64,000 nt of DNA from Halegenticoccus soli (GCF_002844195.1 NZ_PEND01000003.1:62001-126000); one strand, 5' to 3'; positions 8,988 through 19,111 are shown, counted from the first letter of the stretch. The notes: generated by a model from the letters alone, not told the origin. A program made the numbers and translations.

Positions 8988-10519
8988 AGCTGCTATTCGT
9001 CTCTATCGACAGTCTCAATCGACACTTTCTCGATGTCTACGATCCGAACGTCGATCTCGATGTCGAGACGGAGAACCTCGATCGGTTCGCCGAGCGGTCG
9101 GCCGTCTTCGACGCTCACTACGCCGGAAGCCTCCCTTGCATGCCAGCTCGACGGGAGTGGCTCACCGGCACACAGGAGTTCCTCTGGCGTCCGTGGGGAC
9201 CGATAGAGCCGTTCGATACGTCAGTGCCCCGAGCGCTGCGCGCTGAGGATGTGATCACGGAATTGATCACCGACCACTACCATTACTTCCAGCACGGCAG
9301 CGGCGGGTACTACGAGGACTTCAACGGATTCGAGTTCATTCGCGGCCACGAGTACGACGCGTGGAAGACTACACCGCGGGAACCGTCTTCGTCGCCCATC
9401 CACGACCAGCTGGGTTTTGCAGTCCCCGACGACCCTTCTGGCTTCGGATACCTGAATCCGGTCCAGTACGTTCGGAACGCCGACGGATTCGACCAGGAGA
9501 GAGATTCCTTCGCACCGAAGGTGTTTTCCGAGACGGCCGATTGGCTCCGCCGAAACGAGAAATGGGACGATTGGTTCCTGTACGTCGATAGCTTCGACGT
9601 TCACGAGCCGTTTCACCTGCCGGAACCGTACGCCTCCATGTACACCGACGAGGATCCCAGAGATCCGGAGCTCACGTTCTGGCCGCCGTACGGGCGGACG
9701 GATCGCGGCGAGAGCGAGCTCTCCGAACGCGAACTCGACTTCGTTCGATCGCAGTTCGCCGGCAAACTGACGATGACTGACCGGTGGTTCGGCCGCGTTC
9801 TGGACGTCCTCGACGACCGTAATCTGTGGGAGGAGACGGTGGTCGTCGTCACGTCCGACCACGGCTTCTACCTCGGCGAACATGGCTGGGTGGGCAAGCC
9901 GTTCGAGGCGCCGCTGTACAACGTGCTGGCGCATACACCACTGTTTATCTGGCACCCCGACGCCGCCCGGACCGGCGAGCGAATCGAAGCGCTCACGGCG
10001 GCCGTCGACCTCAACGCGACGCTGCTCGACGTTTTCGGGATCGTCGAGGAGTCCGGTCCACACAGTCGAAGTCTCCTGCCACTGCTCGACGGTGAGGTCG
10101 ACGCGGTTCGCGACTGGGCGCTGTACGGCTACTGGGGATCGAGCGTCAACGTCACCGACAGCAAGTACACCTACCTTCATCCGTGCAACGCCGAGATCGG
10201 CAGCTTCTGTCACTCAACGCGGATGATAAACCCCCACTCTTGGTTCACGCCGCCGAAGCCACGCCCCGACGCGGCATCGGGTGAATTCCTCCCGTACGCC
10301 GAGGTCCCCGTCTGGCGCTACGCCGCTCCGTCGTACGCCCGCCACAGCGAGCCCCTGTTGTTCGACGTCGAGGAGGATCCGTGGCAGGAGAAGCGTCTCA
10401 CCTCCGATCCAGACGAGTCCGATCGGATGTGCGACCTGCTGGTTGCAGCGCTCGACGAACTGGAGACTCCTTCTCACCAGTACGATCGTTTGAACCTCGC
10501 TTCGAGGAGGACGGAGTAA
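8984..10519 (+). CDS. Sulfatase (type I, formylglycine-dependent)
   Basis: Alkaline-phosphatase-superfamily sulfatase of 511 residues that would cleave a sulfate ester. Cys52 in SLPCMPARRE matches the C-x-P-x-R motif whose Cys is converted to formylglycine. The metal site starts with the FVSIDSLNRHF strand and is completed by VVVTSDHGFYLGEHGW and a basic GKPFE nearby. No secretion signal is visible, so it would act inside the cell on an imported sulfated compound. It overlaps the DUF1450 gene by four bases and is followed after one base by the FAD oxidoreductase. No formylglycine-generating enzyme is encoded nearby, so activation must rely on a gene elsewhere. A phosphodiesterase or phosphonate hydrolase of the same superfamily is a weaker alternative. 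Confidence 0.9.
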   Translation: MKLLFVSIDSLNRHFLDVYDPNVDLDVETENLDRFAERSAVFDAHYAGSLPCMPARREWLTGTQEFLWRPWGPIEPFDTSVPRALRAEDVITELITDHYHYFQHGSGGYYEDFNGFEFIRGHEYDAWKTTPREPSSSPIHDQLGFAVPDDPSGFGYLNPVQYVRNADGFDQERDSFAPKVFSETADWLRRNEKWDDWFLYVDSFDVHEPFHLPEPYASMYTDEDPRDPELTFWPPYGRTDRGESELSERELDFVRSQFAGKLTMTDRWFGRVLDVLDDRNLWEETVVVVTSDHGFYLGEHGWVGKPFEAPLYNVLAHTPLFIWHPDAARTGERIEALTAAVDLNATLLDVFGIVEESGPHSRSLLPLLDGEVDAVRDWALYGYWGSSVNVTDSKYTYLHPCNAEIGSFCHSTRMINPHSWFTPPKPRPDAASGEFLPYAEVPVWRYAAPSYARHSEPLLFDVEEDPWQEKRLTSDPDESDRMCDLLVAALDELETPSHQYDRLNLASRRTE

Positions 10520-10520
10520 C

Positions 10521-12431
10521 GTGGACGAGTTCAAATTCGATATCGTCGTTCTCGGGGCGACCCCCGGCGGCATCGCCGCGGCTATCGCCGCCGCGAGGAT
10601 GGGACGCTCGCCGATCGTCTTGGAGCGCTCGGCCCACGTCGGCGGCCTCCCGGCGAACGGTCTCGGAGCGACGGATATCATTACTCGCGACGCTGTCGGC
10701 GGGTTGTTCTCCGAGTTCGTCGAACGCGTCCGCGACTACTACGTCCGCACGTACGGGCCCGCCTCCGAACAGGTAGCCGACTGTCGAGATGGATACCACT
10801 TCGAGCCATCCGTCGCCGAGGCGGTGTTCGAAGGTATGCTCGTCGACCACCCGGCGGTAACCGTCCGTCGGTGCCGTGAGTTCGATCACGAGGAGGAATT
10901 GTCGTCTCTTGGAGACGGCGGCGAGTCTCACGCCTCGGTCGCTACCGATGACGGACGCGTGGCCGCAATCACCGTCGAAGATCGAAACGGCGGTCAGAGA
11001 GAGCGGTATCACGGCGATGTGTTCGTCGACGCCACCTACGAAGGCGATCTCGCCGCTGCGGCGGATGTCTCCTACCGCATCGGTCGCGAAGGCGTCGACG
11101 CCCACGGCGAGCCACTCGCCGGGAAGGTCTACGCAGCGTGGGCCGGAACCGCCGACGCGGTGTCGACGGGGCGGGGTGACAACGCGATACAGGCGTACAA
11201 CTACCGGCTCTGTCTGACGACTGGCGAAGAGAAGGCGTCGATAGAGAAGCCGCCGAACTACGACCGGTCCGAGTATCTCCCCCTCGCCGAGGACATTCGG
11301 ACGGGGAACCACACCCACGCCGGCGGTGAAGAGTTCACGCCGGAGGGCATCGAATGGGCGGTGAGTCTCGCACCGCTTCCGAACGGGAAAGTCGACGCGA
11401 ACAACAGCCACCTGACGAAACTCTCGACGGATCTTCCCGAGGAGAACTGGCCGTGGCCGAGTGCAGGATGGGCGTGGCGCGACCGCTTCGCCGGGCGCCT
11501 CCGAAACTACACGCTGGGTCTGCTCTACTTTCTTCAACACGACCCCGAGGTGCCCGAGGCGACCCGTGAGCAGGTCGGTGAGTGGGGCCTCGCCGCCGAC
11601 GAGTACGAGGACAACGACCACTTCCCTCGGCAGGTGTACGTGCGGGAGGGCCGGCGCGTCGAAGGCGAATACACCTTCACCGCCTACGACGCCCTCCCGG
11701 TCGGTGTCGACGACGAGGCTCTCCCAGGTAATGTGAGCGTAACCGTGGCTCACGACCCCCATCGTCCAACTCACTCTCGCCCACCGATTCATCCGTCATC
11801 CGTGACCGCGAATCACTACGCGCTCGACTCGCACGGCGTCCGCAAGCGTGAGCCCGCACGGCCGCATCTCGATGGCTTCGTCTTCCTCGCTGAGCCGACG
11901 GAACCGTACACCGTTCCGTTCGGCGTTCTCGTACCGAAGCGAATCGACGGACTGCTCACACCAGTACCGGTATCGGGGACTCACATCGGATTCAGTACAC
12001 TCCGGATGGAACCGTGTTGGATGGCGCTCGGCGAAGCAGCAGGGGTAGCGGCGAGTCTATCGCTCGATCAGGAATGCCAGGTGAGAAACCTCCCGATCAG
12101 TCTCCTCCAGCGAGAGTTACTCGCGGGAGGTACGGTACTTATTCACTACGAGGATGTCGACCGTACGCACCCCGCTTTCGAGGCGCTGCAATTCTTCGGC
12201 GTCCGTGGATTCGTCCCGGCGTGGAAGGCGCGGCTCGACGACGCGGTGACGGCATCGACGGCGGAGCGGTGGCTCGATTGGGCCGCCCCGGCTGCGTCGC
12301 TGGGGTACGAAGTAGACCGGACGACGAGGGGAGAACTGTTGAACCGGCTGTACGATGGCGTCGAAGCCGAAACCGTCGCTGCCGACGTCACTTCACCGTA
12401 CGCGGAGCCGGTGCAGAGGAACCATCTGTGA
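10521..12431 (+). CDS. FAD-dependent oxidoreductase
   Basis: Flavoprotein of 636 residues in the FAD_oxidored (PF12831-like) group, which is common in sugar and glycan loci and of largely unknown substrates. The dinucleotide-binding motif is VVLGATPGGIAAAIAAARMG, starting near residue 10, followed by VGGLPANGLGATD. A later FVDATYEGDLAAAADV stretch is typical of the family. Translation begins at GTG 10521, one base after the sulfatase stop; no ATG nearby keeps the strand intact. The tight packing makes DUF1450, sulfatase and this gene one operon, suggesting that desulfation and an oxidation act on the same substrate. Confidence 0.85.
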   Translation: MDEFKFDIVVLGATPGGIAAAIAAARMGRSPIVLERSAHVGGLPANGLGATDIITRDAVGGLFSEFVERVRDYYVRTYGPASEQVADCRDGYHFEPSVAEAVFEGMLVDHPAVTVRRCREFDHEEELSSLGDGGESHASVATDDGRVAAITVEDRNGGQRERYHGDVFVDATYEGDLAAAADVSYRIGREGVDAHGEPLAGKVYAAWAGTADAVSTGRGDNAIQAYNYRLCLTTGEEKASIEKPPNYDRSEYLPLAEDIRTGNHTHAGGEEFTPEGIEWAVSLAPLPNGKVDANNSHLTKLSTDLPEENWPWPSAGWAWRDRFAGRLRNYTLGLLYFLQHDPEVPEATREQVGEWGLAADEYEDNDHFPRQVYVREGRRVEGEYTFTAYDALPVGVDDEALPGNVSVTVAHDPHRPTHSRPPIHPSSVTANHYALDSHGVRKREPARPHLDGFVFLAEPTEPYTVPFGVLVPKRIDGLLTPVPVSGTHIGFSTLRMEPCWMALGEAAGVAASLSLDQECQVRNLPISLLQRELLAGGTVLIHYEDVDRTHPAFEALQFFGVRGFVPAWKARLDDAVTASTAERWLDWAAPAASLGYEVDRTTRGELLNRLYDGVEAETVAADVTSPYAEPVQRNHL

Positions 12432-12709
12432 CGGCGATACCTCCCGGCCATCGCCGGCGTCATACGACCTCGCGGCGTTCGACCGATGAACGACCACGGA
12501 CGGTACGGTCTTCCGATAGACTTCTGCGGCTCGGATAGTGGTCGCGTGGAAATACGTCGTCTTTCGACGCGGAGCGCGAGCCGAAATGTCCGCTGATCGG
12601 GGGTTCGAGTGGCGTTCGCGGTGGATGCGATGACGGGATATTAATACCTTCATTAAACTCGTAAATTAACAAAACACTTTTGATGGAGTACCCCCGACGG
12701 TGACAGAGA

Positions 12710-14536
12710 ATGACACGCGACAGTCACTCCCAGAAGCAGTTCACCGATGGTTGGACGTCTCGACGACGGGTGCTCAAAGCCGCCAGCGTCGGAGCGCTCG
12801 CCGGACTCGCCGGTTGTCAGGCCGATACGGACGACGCCCCGGGTAGCGGGAACGGTTCCGGAAACGCCGACAGCAACGTTCTCGATCCGGAACTGACGCT
12901 CGATTCTCTCGGCGAACCGGCGGACGACGTGCAGTGGAACGAGTTCAACTTCGCGAGTTACAAGTGGATGGTGCAAGCCCACGTCATGGATCCCTTCGCG
13001 GTGTACGACCCGACATCGGGCGAATTCGTCGGCCTACTCGCGGACGACTGGACCGTCGACACCGAAAACCAGGCCCTCCAACTGAATCTCAACCAGAACT
13101 ACGAGTGGCACGACGGCAATGAACCTGTCAGGCCGGTCACCGCCGAGGACGTGTACGTTCACTTCATGATGGAACAGTACATGGGCTTTTCCTCGTCGGA
13201 GTTCATCGACGAGATCGAAGCAGTCGACGACTACACCGTCGAATTTCAGCTCAAGGGCGGGCACGAGAACAAGGATTACATCCTGTTCAGCTTACTAACG
13301 AACGTGCTTTCACACGGTATGGAGGAGTACCAAGAGTGGCTCGAACGGTTCGAAGGCGCTCAGGGCGACGGCGAACGAGACGAGATCGCATCGGAACTTT
13401 CCGAACTCAGCATCAGCAGCGAGGATATGGAATCGTACGGCCCGTTCGCGGTCAAGGACGCCTCGCGGGAGAAGCTCGTCACCGTCAAGAACGACGGACA
13501 CCCTGCAGCCGACGAGATCAACTTCCCGAACATGGTCTTCCAGTACTTCGGAAGTGAACAGAAGATCTACCAGTCGCTGGCCAACGGCCCACTCGATGGC
13601 CACGTGCGCCTGAACGTCCCGGCCGATGTCTCCTCCGGCTTTCCCGATCACGTAGAAAACACGACGTATCCGTCGCTGGGCGGCCTTGCGCTCAAGTTCC
13701 GGTGGGACGACGACGTGCTCGGCGACCCGCGAGTGCGTCAGGCGATCGCGTACGTTATCGACCAGAACGCCGTCGCCACGAACGCCGGGAAGGAAACGCA
13801 CGACCCGGTCACCTATCAAACAGGAATGTCTCCGAGCCGCATGTGGGACTACTTAGGCGACAAGAGTCCGTACCCGAAGTACGGGAAAAATCACCAGAAG
13901 GCGGCCCAACTCCTCAGGGACGCCGGGTTCTCGAAACAGGGCGATCAGTGGTATCGGCCGGACGGGGAGCAGTTCGGCCCGGACATCAAGAGCGGAACGA
14001 CCGGCGGACCCGACCTGATCGCCCTCGAAACGATCTCCAGCCAGCTCAAGCAGTTCGGGATCGCGTCACAGCTGAAGACCTTAGAAGGGACATCGTTCGA
14101 GTCCGATGTCTGGGATCAGGGTGACTTCCGAATCGCAAGCGGGGCGTTCACCGCCGACTTTCCTCAGCCGTACGCGTGGTACAACCTCACGTTCCTCGAG
14201 GACCGCGAGAATGTGGGGATGCCGGACGAGATCTCTTTACCGCCGGTCGGCAGACCTGACGGGGACCAGAATGCCCTCACGATCAACCTCGACGAGGCAG
14301 TCGTCAACCTCACCAAGTACGAGGGGAAGGACCTGCGGCAGGTCGTACGGGAGCTCGCGTGGGCGTGCAGCTACGCGATGCCACAGATTCAGGTGTACGA
14401 AAACCGGACGCAAACGTGGTTCACTAACGACGAGTGGGAGTACCCATCGCTCGATAGCGACATCATGAAACGACAGTTCTACACGCCGTTCCACTACGTT
14501 CTGAAGACAGGAAAGTTCAAGGCGAAAACGAAGTGA
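12710..14536 (+). CDS. ABC transporter substrate-binding lipoprotein, oligopeptide/nickel type (SBP family 5)
   Basis: Exported binding protein of 608 residues. The N-terminus has a Tat signal (TSRRRVLKAASVGALAG) ending in a lipobox LAGC, after which Cys is lipidated, followed by a Gly/Asn/Ser/Asp linker. The body has family-5 features such as a YEWHDG segment near residue 130 and a two-lobe organisation; length is normal. An AT-rich promoter zone lies just upstream (ATATTAATACC near 12638-12648). Four transporter genes follow in order. Family-5 proteins bind peptides, but in haloarchaea often also oligosaccharides; the sulfatase and glycosidase neighbours favour a glycan fragment. Confidence 0.93.
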   Translation: MTRDSHSQKQFTDGWTSRRRVLKAASVGALAGLAGCQADTDDAPGSGNGSGNADSNVLDPELTLDSLGEPADDVQWNEFNFASYKWMVQAHVMDPFAVYDPTSGEFVGLLADDWTVDTENQALQLNLNQNYEWHDGNEPVRPVTAEDVYVHFMMEQYMGFSSSEFIDEIEAVDDYTVEFQLKGGHENKDYILFSLLTNVLSHGMEEYQEWLERFEGAQGDGERDEIASELSELSISSEDMESYGPFAVKDASREKLVTVKNDGHPAADEINFPNMVFQYFGSEQKIYQSLANGPLDGHVRLNVPADVSSGFPDHVENTTYPSLGGLALKFRWDDDVLGDPRVRQAIAYVIDQNAVATNAGKETHDPVTYQTGMSPSRMWDYLGDKSPYPKYGKNHQKAAQLLRDAGFSKQGDQWYRPDGEQFGPDIKSGTTGGPDLIALETISSQLKQFGIASQLKTLEGTSFESDVWDQGDFRIASGAFTADFPQPYAWYNLTFLEDRENVGMPDEISLPPVGRPDGDQNALTINLDEAVVNLTKYEGKDLRQVVRELAWACSYAMPQIQVYENRTQTWFTNDEWEYPSLDSDIMKRQFYTPFHYVLKTGKFKAKTK

Positions 14537-14696
14537 CGCTACGAACGACGGCTCCTCTTAGGTGAGCCGAGTCTTTTCGTAATCCCACTTGGGCTGCGAT
14601 GGAGTGATTTCGGTGGTCATTCGCCGTAACAGGATGTACGGGCAATTCCAAAAGTCACCGGAGGGTTTACAATCCCTGCTATAGAAGCTCTTTGGT

Positions 14697-15698
14697 ATGC
14701 AATGGCTTGCGAAGCGAATTGGCCAAGCCCTCTTCACCCTTTGGGCGGTGATAACCCTGTCATTCGTACTCATCCGGTTTCTCCCCGGTGGACCGATCGA
14801 TTACCTCGTCGTCCAGCTCCGAAAACAGGGGATCCCCGAGTCGCAGATAAGTAACTACGTTCGGAACTACGTGAGTTTCCAGCCTGACCAGCCACTCTGG
14901 CTGCAATATCTCGACTACATGGCCTCCGTCCTGCAAGGTGATTTCGGAGAGGCCTACTTCTTGGACGGCCAGGTGTTCGATATCCTCGCGCAAGCACTGC
15001 CGTGGACGGTTTTTCTCGCGGCGATTGGAACCTTCCTGACGACCGTGATCGGGATCGTCGTCGGCGGCTTCATGGCGTACACCGAAGGAAGTAAATTCGA
15101 TACAGGCGTCACCCTGTTTTCGACGATCGCGGGAGGCATCCCCTACTACATCCTCGCTATCGGGCTTCTCTACGTATTCGCTTACCGGCTTCAGTACTTT
15201 CCAACAGGCGGCCAGGTCGACCCCGAGCTCGTGCCGGGATTCAAGTGGCCGTACATCGAGAGCGTGCTGTATCACGCTGCTCTGCCCATCCTCTCGACGA
15301 CGTTGGTCGGCTGGGGCGGGACAGCGCTGTCGATGCGCGGGAATAGTATTAGCGTCCTCGGCGAGGATTACATTCGCATCGCCCGCCTCCGGGGCTTGCC
15401 TCGGCGACGCATCGCAATTCGTTACGTGGCGCGCAACGCGATGCTTCCAATGTACACCGGGATCCTGCTGGCCATCGCGTTCATGCTCGGCGGTTCCGTG
15501 ATCCTCGAGGAGATATTCGCGTATCCTGGTGTCGGATACTATCTTTTCCAGGGAACCGTATCGCGTGATTACCCGGTCATGATGGGTGGACTGATCATGA
15601 TTTCGACGGCGGTAATAATCGGAGTACTGATCGCCGACCTGACGTACAGCAAGATAGATCCGCGAGCGGCCGGCGAAGGCGACCGCGAGTCGTACTGA
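14697..15698 (+). CDS. ABC transporter permease, DppB type
   Basis: Inner-membrane permease of 333 residues with about six helices. It opens with the characteristic MQWLAKRIGQALFTLWAV helix and the FVLIRFLPGGP segment of DppB/OppB proteins. The cytoplasmic EAA loop is in YIRIARLRGLPRRRI. It precedes the second permease by seven bases. The 160-base gap after the binding protein holds a T-rich stretch and probably a second promoter or a processing site, as is usual where the binding protein is expressed more strongly. Confidence 0.93.
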   Translation: MQWLAKRIGQALFTLWAVITLSFVLIRFLPGGPIDYLVVQLRKQGIPESQISNYVRNYVSFQPDQPLWLQYLDYMASVLQGDFGEAYFLDGQVFDILAQALPWTVFLAAIGTFLTTVIGIVVGGFMAYTEGSKFDTGVTLFSTIAGGIPYYILAIGLLYVFAYRLQYFPTGGQVDPELVPGFKWPYIESVLYHAALPILSTTLVGWGGTALSMRGNSISVLGEDYIRIARLRGLPRRRIAIRYVARNAMLPMYTGILLAIAFMLGGSVILEEIFAYPGVGYYLFQGTVSRDYPVMMGGLIMISTAVIIGVLIADLTYSKIDPRAAGEGDRESY

Positions 15699-15705
15699 AA
15701 ATCCA

Positions 15706-16800
15706 ATGGCATCACAACAATCAGACGGCGAACGGGTCGAAACGGAGATCCCGTTCAGAACGACGGCCGAGACGGACGTCTCGCACCGAGAACAGTTCCT
15801 CTACAGTGTCGACAGGCTCCTCATTGCACCGTTTCGAATTCTGTGGGCCGATTGGCGCGCCAGGGTGGGATTTCTAATCATCCTCCTGTACGTCCTGATG
15901 GGGACCGTCGGCGTGCTCGTCAACCCGGTTCCGACCGCTGGCATGGACGAACGATACCTGCAGCCCTTTCACGACGGCTGGTTGACGTTCGAGAGCGTCT
16001 CCGTCTTGGGCCTTCACCTTCCGCTCGATCCCGTCATCTACCTCCCGCTGGGGACCGACGCGCTCGGCAAAGGACTCTGGTCGCAGATCGTTCACGCAAC
16101 GCCGTCGATGCTGAAGATGATCATCGCGGGCGCCGTGTTCTCGACGGTCGTCGCGACGATCCTCGGGACGCTCGCGGGATATAAAGGAGGGTACACTGAC
16201 CGGAGCATCATGACGTTGGCCGACATTACGATGACGATTCCAGGGCTGCCGCTGGTGATCATCATCGCCGCCGCGCTCCAGCCCGAAAACCCGTACATCA
16301 TCGGGCTAATACTCGGAATCAACAACTGGGCGGGGCTCTGTCGTGCGGTCCGATCTCAGGTGCTGAGTGTCCGCGAGCGGAACTTTGTGGAAGCGTCCCG
16401 CGCGATGGGACTATCGACGCCGCGCATTCTCGTCGATGACATCATCCCGGACCTGATGTCGTACGTTTCCATCCACTTCGTCACCGCGGCTCGAGGCATT
16501 ATCTTCGAATCGGTTGGTCTCTATTACCTCGGCATCTTGCCGTTCACGACGTTCAACTGGGGCGTCATGATGAATCTCGCCTACACGACGTCCGGCGCGC
16601 TGTACACGTGGCAGTCCGCACACTGGCTGTTCATCCCCATGATTACGATCACCGTGCTCTCAGTGGGGCTCATCCTGTTCTCACAGGGATTAGATCGAAT
16701 ATTTAATCCACGAGTGCGCGCCCGCCACGTCAAAAGCGTCTCCAGTGCGGATGACGACGAAGAGCAGACGAGCCCGATGACCACTGTACCAACGAACTGA
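15706..16800 (+). CDS. ABC transporter permease, DppC type
   Basis: Second permease, 364 residues, with an extended hydrophilic N-terminus of about 50 residues before the first helix (VGFLIILLYVLMGTVGVLV). The EAA loop NFVEASRAMGLSTPRIL matches the DppC/OppC consensus. The C-terminus ends in an acidic, Thr-rich tail (SSADDDEEQTSPM). It pairs with the DppB-type gene seven bases upstream and with the ATPase gene that begins five bases after its stop. Confidence 0.93.
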   Translation: MASQQSDGERVETEIPFRTTAETDVSHREQFLYSVDRLLIAPFRILWADWRARVGFLIILLYVLMGTVGVLVNPVPTAGMDERYLQPFHDGWLTFESVSVLGLHLPLDPVIYLPLGTDALGKGLWSQIVHATPSMLKMIIAGAVFSTVVATILGTLAGYKGGYTDRSIMTLADITMTIPGLPLVIIIAAALQPENPYIIGLILGINNWAGLCRAVRSQVLSVRERNFVEASRAMGLSTPRILVDDIIPDLMSYVSIHFVTAARGIIFESVGLYYLGILPFTTFNWGVMMNLAYTTSGALYTWQSAHWLFIPMITITVLSVGLILFSQGLDRIFNPRVRARHVKSVSSADDDEEQTSPMTTVPTN

Positions 16801-16805
16801 AACCC

Positions 16806-17897
16806 ATGACGAGAGTAAACCACTCGACCGAAACGATGCGTAAACGAACCGACCGAGACGTCATCCTGAAAGTACGGGACGTGAGCGTCAGCTTCGACAT
16901 GGACCGGGGAGAGTCTCGCGTGCTCGATTCCGTCTCGCTCGACATCTACCGCGACGAGATTCTGGGCGTGGTCGGCGAATCGGGCTCGGGCAAATCGATG
17001 TTCGCATCGGCGCTGCTCGACGCGGTCGTGCGCCCGGGTCAACTCACCGGCGAAATCACGTACTATCCGACGGAAGGCGAAGAAATCGACCTCCTCGATC
17101 TGACTCCGGCTGAACTCAAGCGTCTGCGCTGGGAGGAAATTTCGATGGTATTCCAGGGTGCGATGAGTTCGTTCAATCCGACGATGAAGATACGCCAGCA
17201 TTTCGAGGAGACGCTGGACGCCCACCAACGAGACAGAGAAGAAGGTCTCGCACACGCTCGCGAACTCCTCTCGGACCTGTACCTGGATCCCGACCGCATC
17301 CTCCGGAGCTACCCGCACGAACTGAGCGGCGGGATGAGCCAGCGGGCGCTCATCGCCCTGTCGCTGGTGCTCGAACCGCGGGTGCTCGTGATGGACGAGC
17401 CGACCGCCGCGCTCGACCTGCTCATGCAGCGGTCGATCCTGACCCTCCTCGAAAATTTACAGGACAAGTACAACCTGACGATCATCTTCATCACGCACGA
17501 TCTCCCGCTGGTGGCCGGTCTCGCCGATCGTCTCGCCGTCATGTACGCGTTCGAGTTCGCCGAAATCGGTCCGAGCGAAGAGGTCATCCGAGACGCAGCG
17601 CACCCGTACGCGCGTTCGTTACTGAAGGCCGTGCCGAACCTCGACGCGCCGCTCGAACGGATGCGACCGATCGCTGGCTCGGCACCGGATCCAGTTAACG
17701 TCCCGACTGGCTGTTCGTACCATCCACGGTGTCCGCTGGCCGACGACGAGTGTGTCGAGGTAGACCCCGGCTACTACGACGTTGGCGAAAACCGTGTCGC
17801 TGCCTGTCACCACTGGACGAAGTCCAGCGAAGCGATTCCGTATCTGGTGAGCGAAACTGACGCCGATCAGGGTGACAACGTGGGGGCGATCGAATGA
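16806..17897 (+). CDS. ABC transporter ATP-binding protein, DppD type
   Basis: ATPase subunit of 363 residues that powers the oligopeptide-type importer on the cytoplasmic face. Walker A is GESGSGKS near residue 59, the signature is LSGGMSQR, and Walker B is LVMDEPTAALD. The C-terminal oligopeptide-ATPase extension with its Cys motif (GCSYHPRCPLADDEC) is present. Its stop overlaps the next ATPase start by four bases (ATGA), so the two halves of the heterodimer are translationally coupled. Confidence 0.93.
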   Translation: MTRVNHSTETMRKRTDRDVILKVRDVSVSFDMDRGESRVLDSVSLDIYRDEILGVVGESGSGKSMFASALLDAVVRPGQLTGEITYYPTEGEEIDLLDLTPAELKRLRWEEISMVFQGAMSSFNPTMKIRQHFEETLDAHQRDREEGLAHARELLSDLYLDPDRILRSYPHELSGGMSQRALIALSLVLEPRVLVMDEPTAALDLLMQRSILTLLENLQDKYNLTIIFITHDLPLVAGLADRLAVMYAFEFAEIGPSEEVIRDAAHPYARSLLKAVPNLDAPLERMRPIAGSAPDPVNVPTGCSYHPRCPLADDECVEVDPGYYDVGENRVAACHHWTKSSEAIPYLVSETDADQGDNVGAIE

Positions 17898-19033
17898 CGG
17901 CTGACGAGCCGCTCCTCCGGCTGGACGACGTTGAGGTGCACTTCGAAGGCCAGCGAGGAGTCCTCGATCGGCTGCTCCGTAACCCCGGCGGAAAAACCGT
18001 CAAGGCCGTCGACGGCGTGTCGCTCGACATCGAAGAGCAGGACGTGGTGGCGCTCGTCGGCGAGTCCGGCTGCGGGAAGACCACGCTCGGCAAAACAGCG
18101 GTCGCCCTCCAACGGCCAACGGGCGGCGCAGTAACGTATCGAGGACAGGACATCTGGGATGCGAAGGACGGGAAGGGCAACGTGGAAATCCCCTACCAGG
18201 AGATCCGTCGATCGCTGCAGATCATCCACCAGGACCCCGGTAGTTCGCTCAACCCGAACAAAACTATCATGAAGAGCCTGCAGGCGCCGCTGAAGAAGTG
18301 GCAACCGGAGCTCAGTCCGAGGGATCGCCGTACGCGGGTCCTCGGAATGTTAGAACACGTTGGCATGGCTCCGCCGGACGACTACGCGAATCGTTACCCA
18401 CACCAACTCAGCGGTGGAGAGAAACAGCGGACCGCGCTCGTGCGCGCCCTCCTGATGAACCCGGATGTCATCCTCGCCGACGAAGCGGTGTCAGCGCTGG
18501 ACGTCTCCTTGCGGGTCGAGATGATGGACCTCCTGCTCGATCTGCAGAACGAGTTCGGCACGTCGTTCGTCTTCGTCTCCCACAATCTCTCGAACGCGCG
18601 CTATCTCGCACAGAAGGCCGGCGGGCGAATCGCGGTGATGTACCTCGGCCGAATCGTCGAAATCGGGACGGCGGAGGAAATACTCCAGAACCCTCGCCAC
18701 CCCTATACGAAAGTTCTCCGATGGGCGACCGCCGATCTCGATCCGGACAAAGCGCACGCGGGAACCCCGCCCGTCAGGAAGATAGACATCCCCGATCCGT
18801 CGGATCCGCCGTCGGGCTGCCGCTTCCACACTCGATGTCCAAAAGCGCGCGAGGTCTGTGTCCACGAGGACCCCGATCTGTTCTCCCACTCGGAAGATCC
18901 GTCGTCCCACGCGGCGTCTTGTTTCCGGCAGTTCCAGAGACGGGGGCACGAGTACTGGAACAGCCCCGAGTTGACCGACTCCACAATCACGGACGACGCC
19001 CGCTCGGAGGAGAATGTGATCGGAAGGTCGTAG
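17894..19033 (+). CDS. ABC transporter ATP-binding protein, DppF type
   Basis: Second ATPase subunit, 379 residues. Walker A GESGCGKT near residue 56, signature LSGGEKQR, and Walker B VILADEAVSALD, where Ala replaces the more common Pro as is usual in DppF subunits. It also carries the C-terminal Cys-rich extension (GCRFHTRCPKAREVC). Last gene of the five-gene transporter unit. It is followed by a short convergent gap and a small membrane protein on the other strand. Confidence 0.93.
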   Translation: MTADEPLLRLDDVEVHFEGQRGVLDRLLRNPGGKTVKAVDGVSLDIEEQDVVALVGESGCGKTTLGKTAVALQRPTGGAVTYRGQDIWDAKDGKGNVEIPYQEIRRSLQIIHQDPGSSLNPNKTIMKSLQAPLKKWQPELSPRDRRTRVLGMLEHVGMAPPDDYANRYPHQLSGGEKQRTALVRALLMNPDVILADEAVSALDVSLRVEMMDLLLDLQNEFGTSFVFVSHNLSNARYLAQKAGGRIAVMYLGRIVEIGTAEEILQNPRHPYTKVLRWATADLDPDKAHAGTPPVRKIDIPDPSDPPSGCRFHTRCPKAREVCVHEDPDLFSHSEDPSSHAASCFRQFQRRGHEYWNSPELTDSTITDDARSEENVIGRS

Positions 19034-19111
19034 TTCGGTCGTGGGAAAAACAGAAACGCAAAGCGCGAAGGTGTTACGTTCCCTGTCCCTTCGATCACCG
19101 TCGGTCCCGTG

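Noticed and set aside
10398-11792. Long open frame of 464 codons on the minus strand
   Set aside because: It lies over the sulfatase end and FAD oxidoreductase, which have strong family motifs. Its composition (Val/Arg/Gly-rich, no motifs) is that of an antisense frame in GC-rich DNA.
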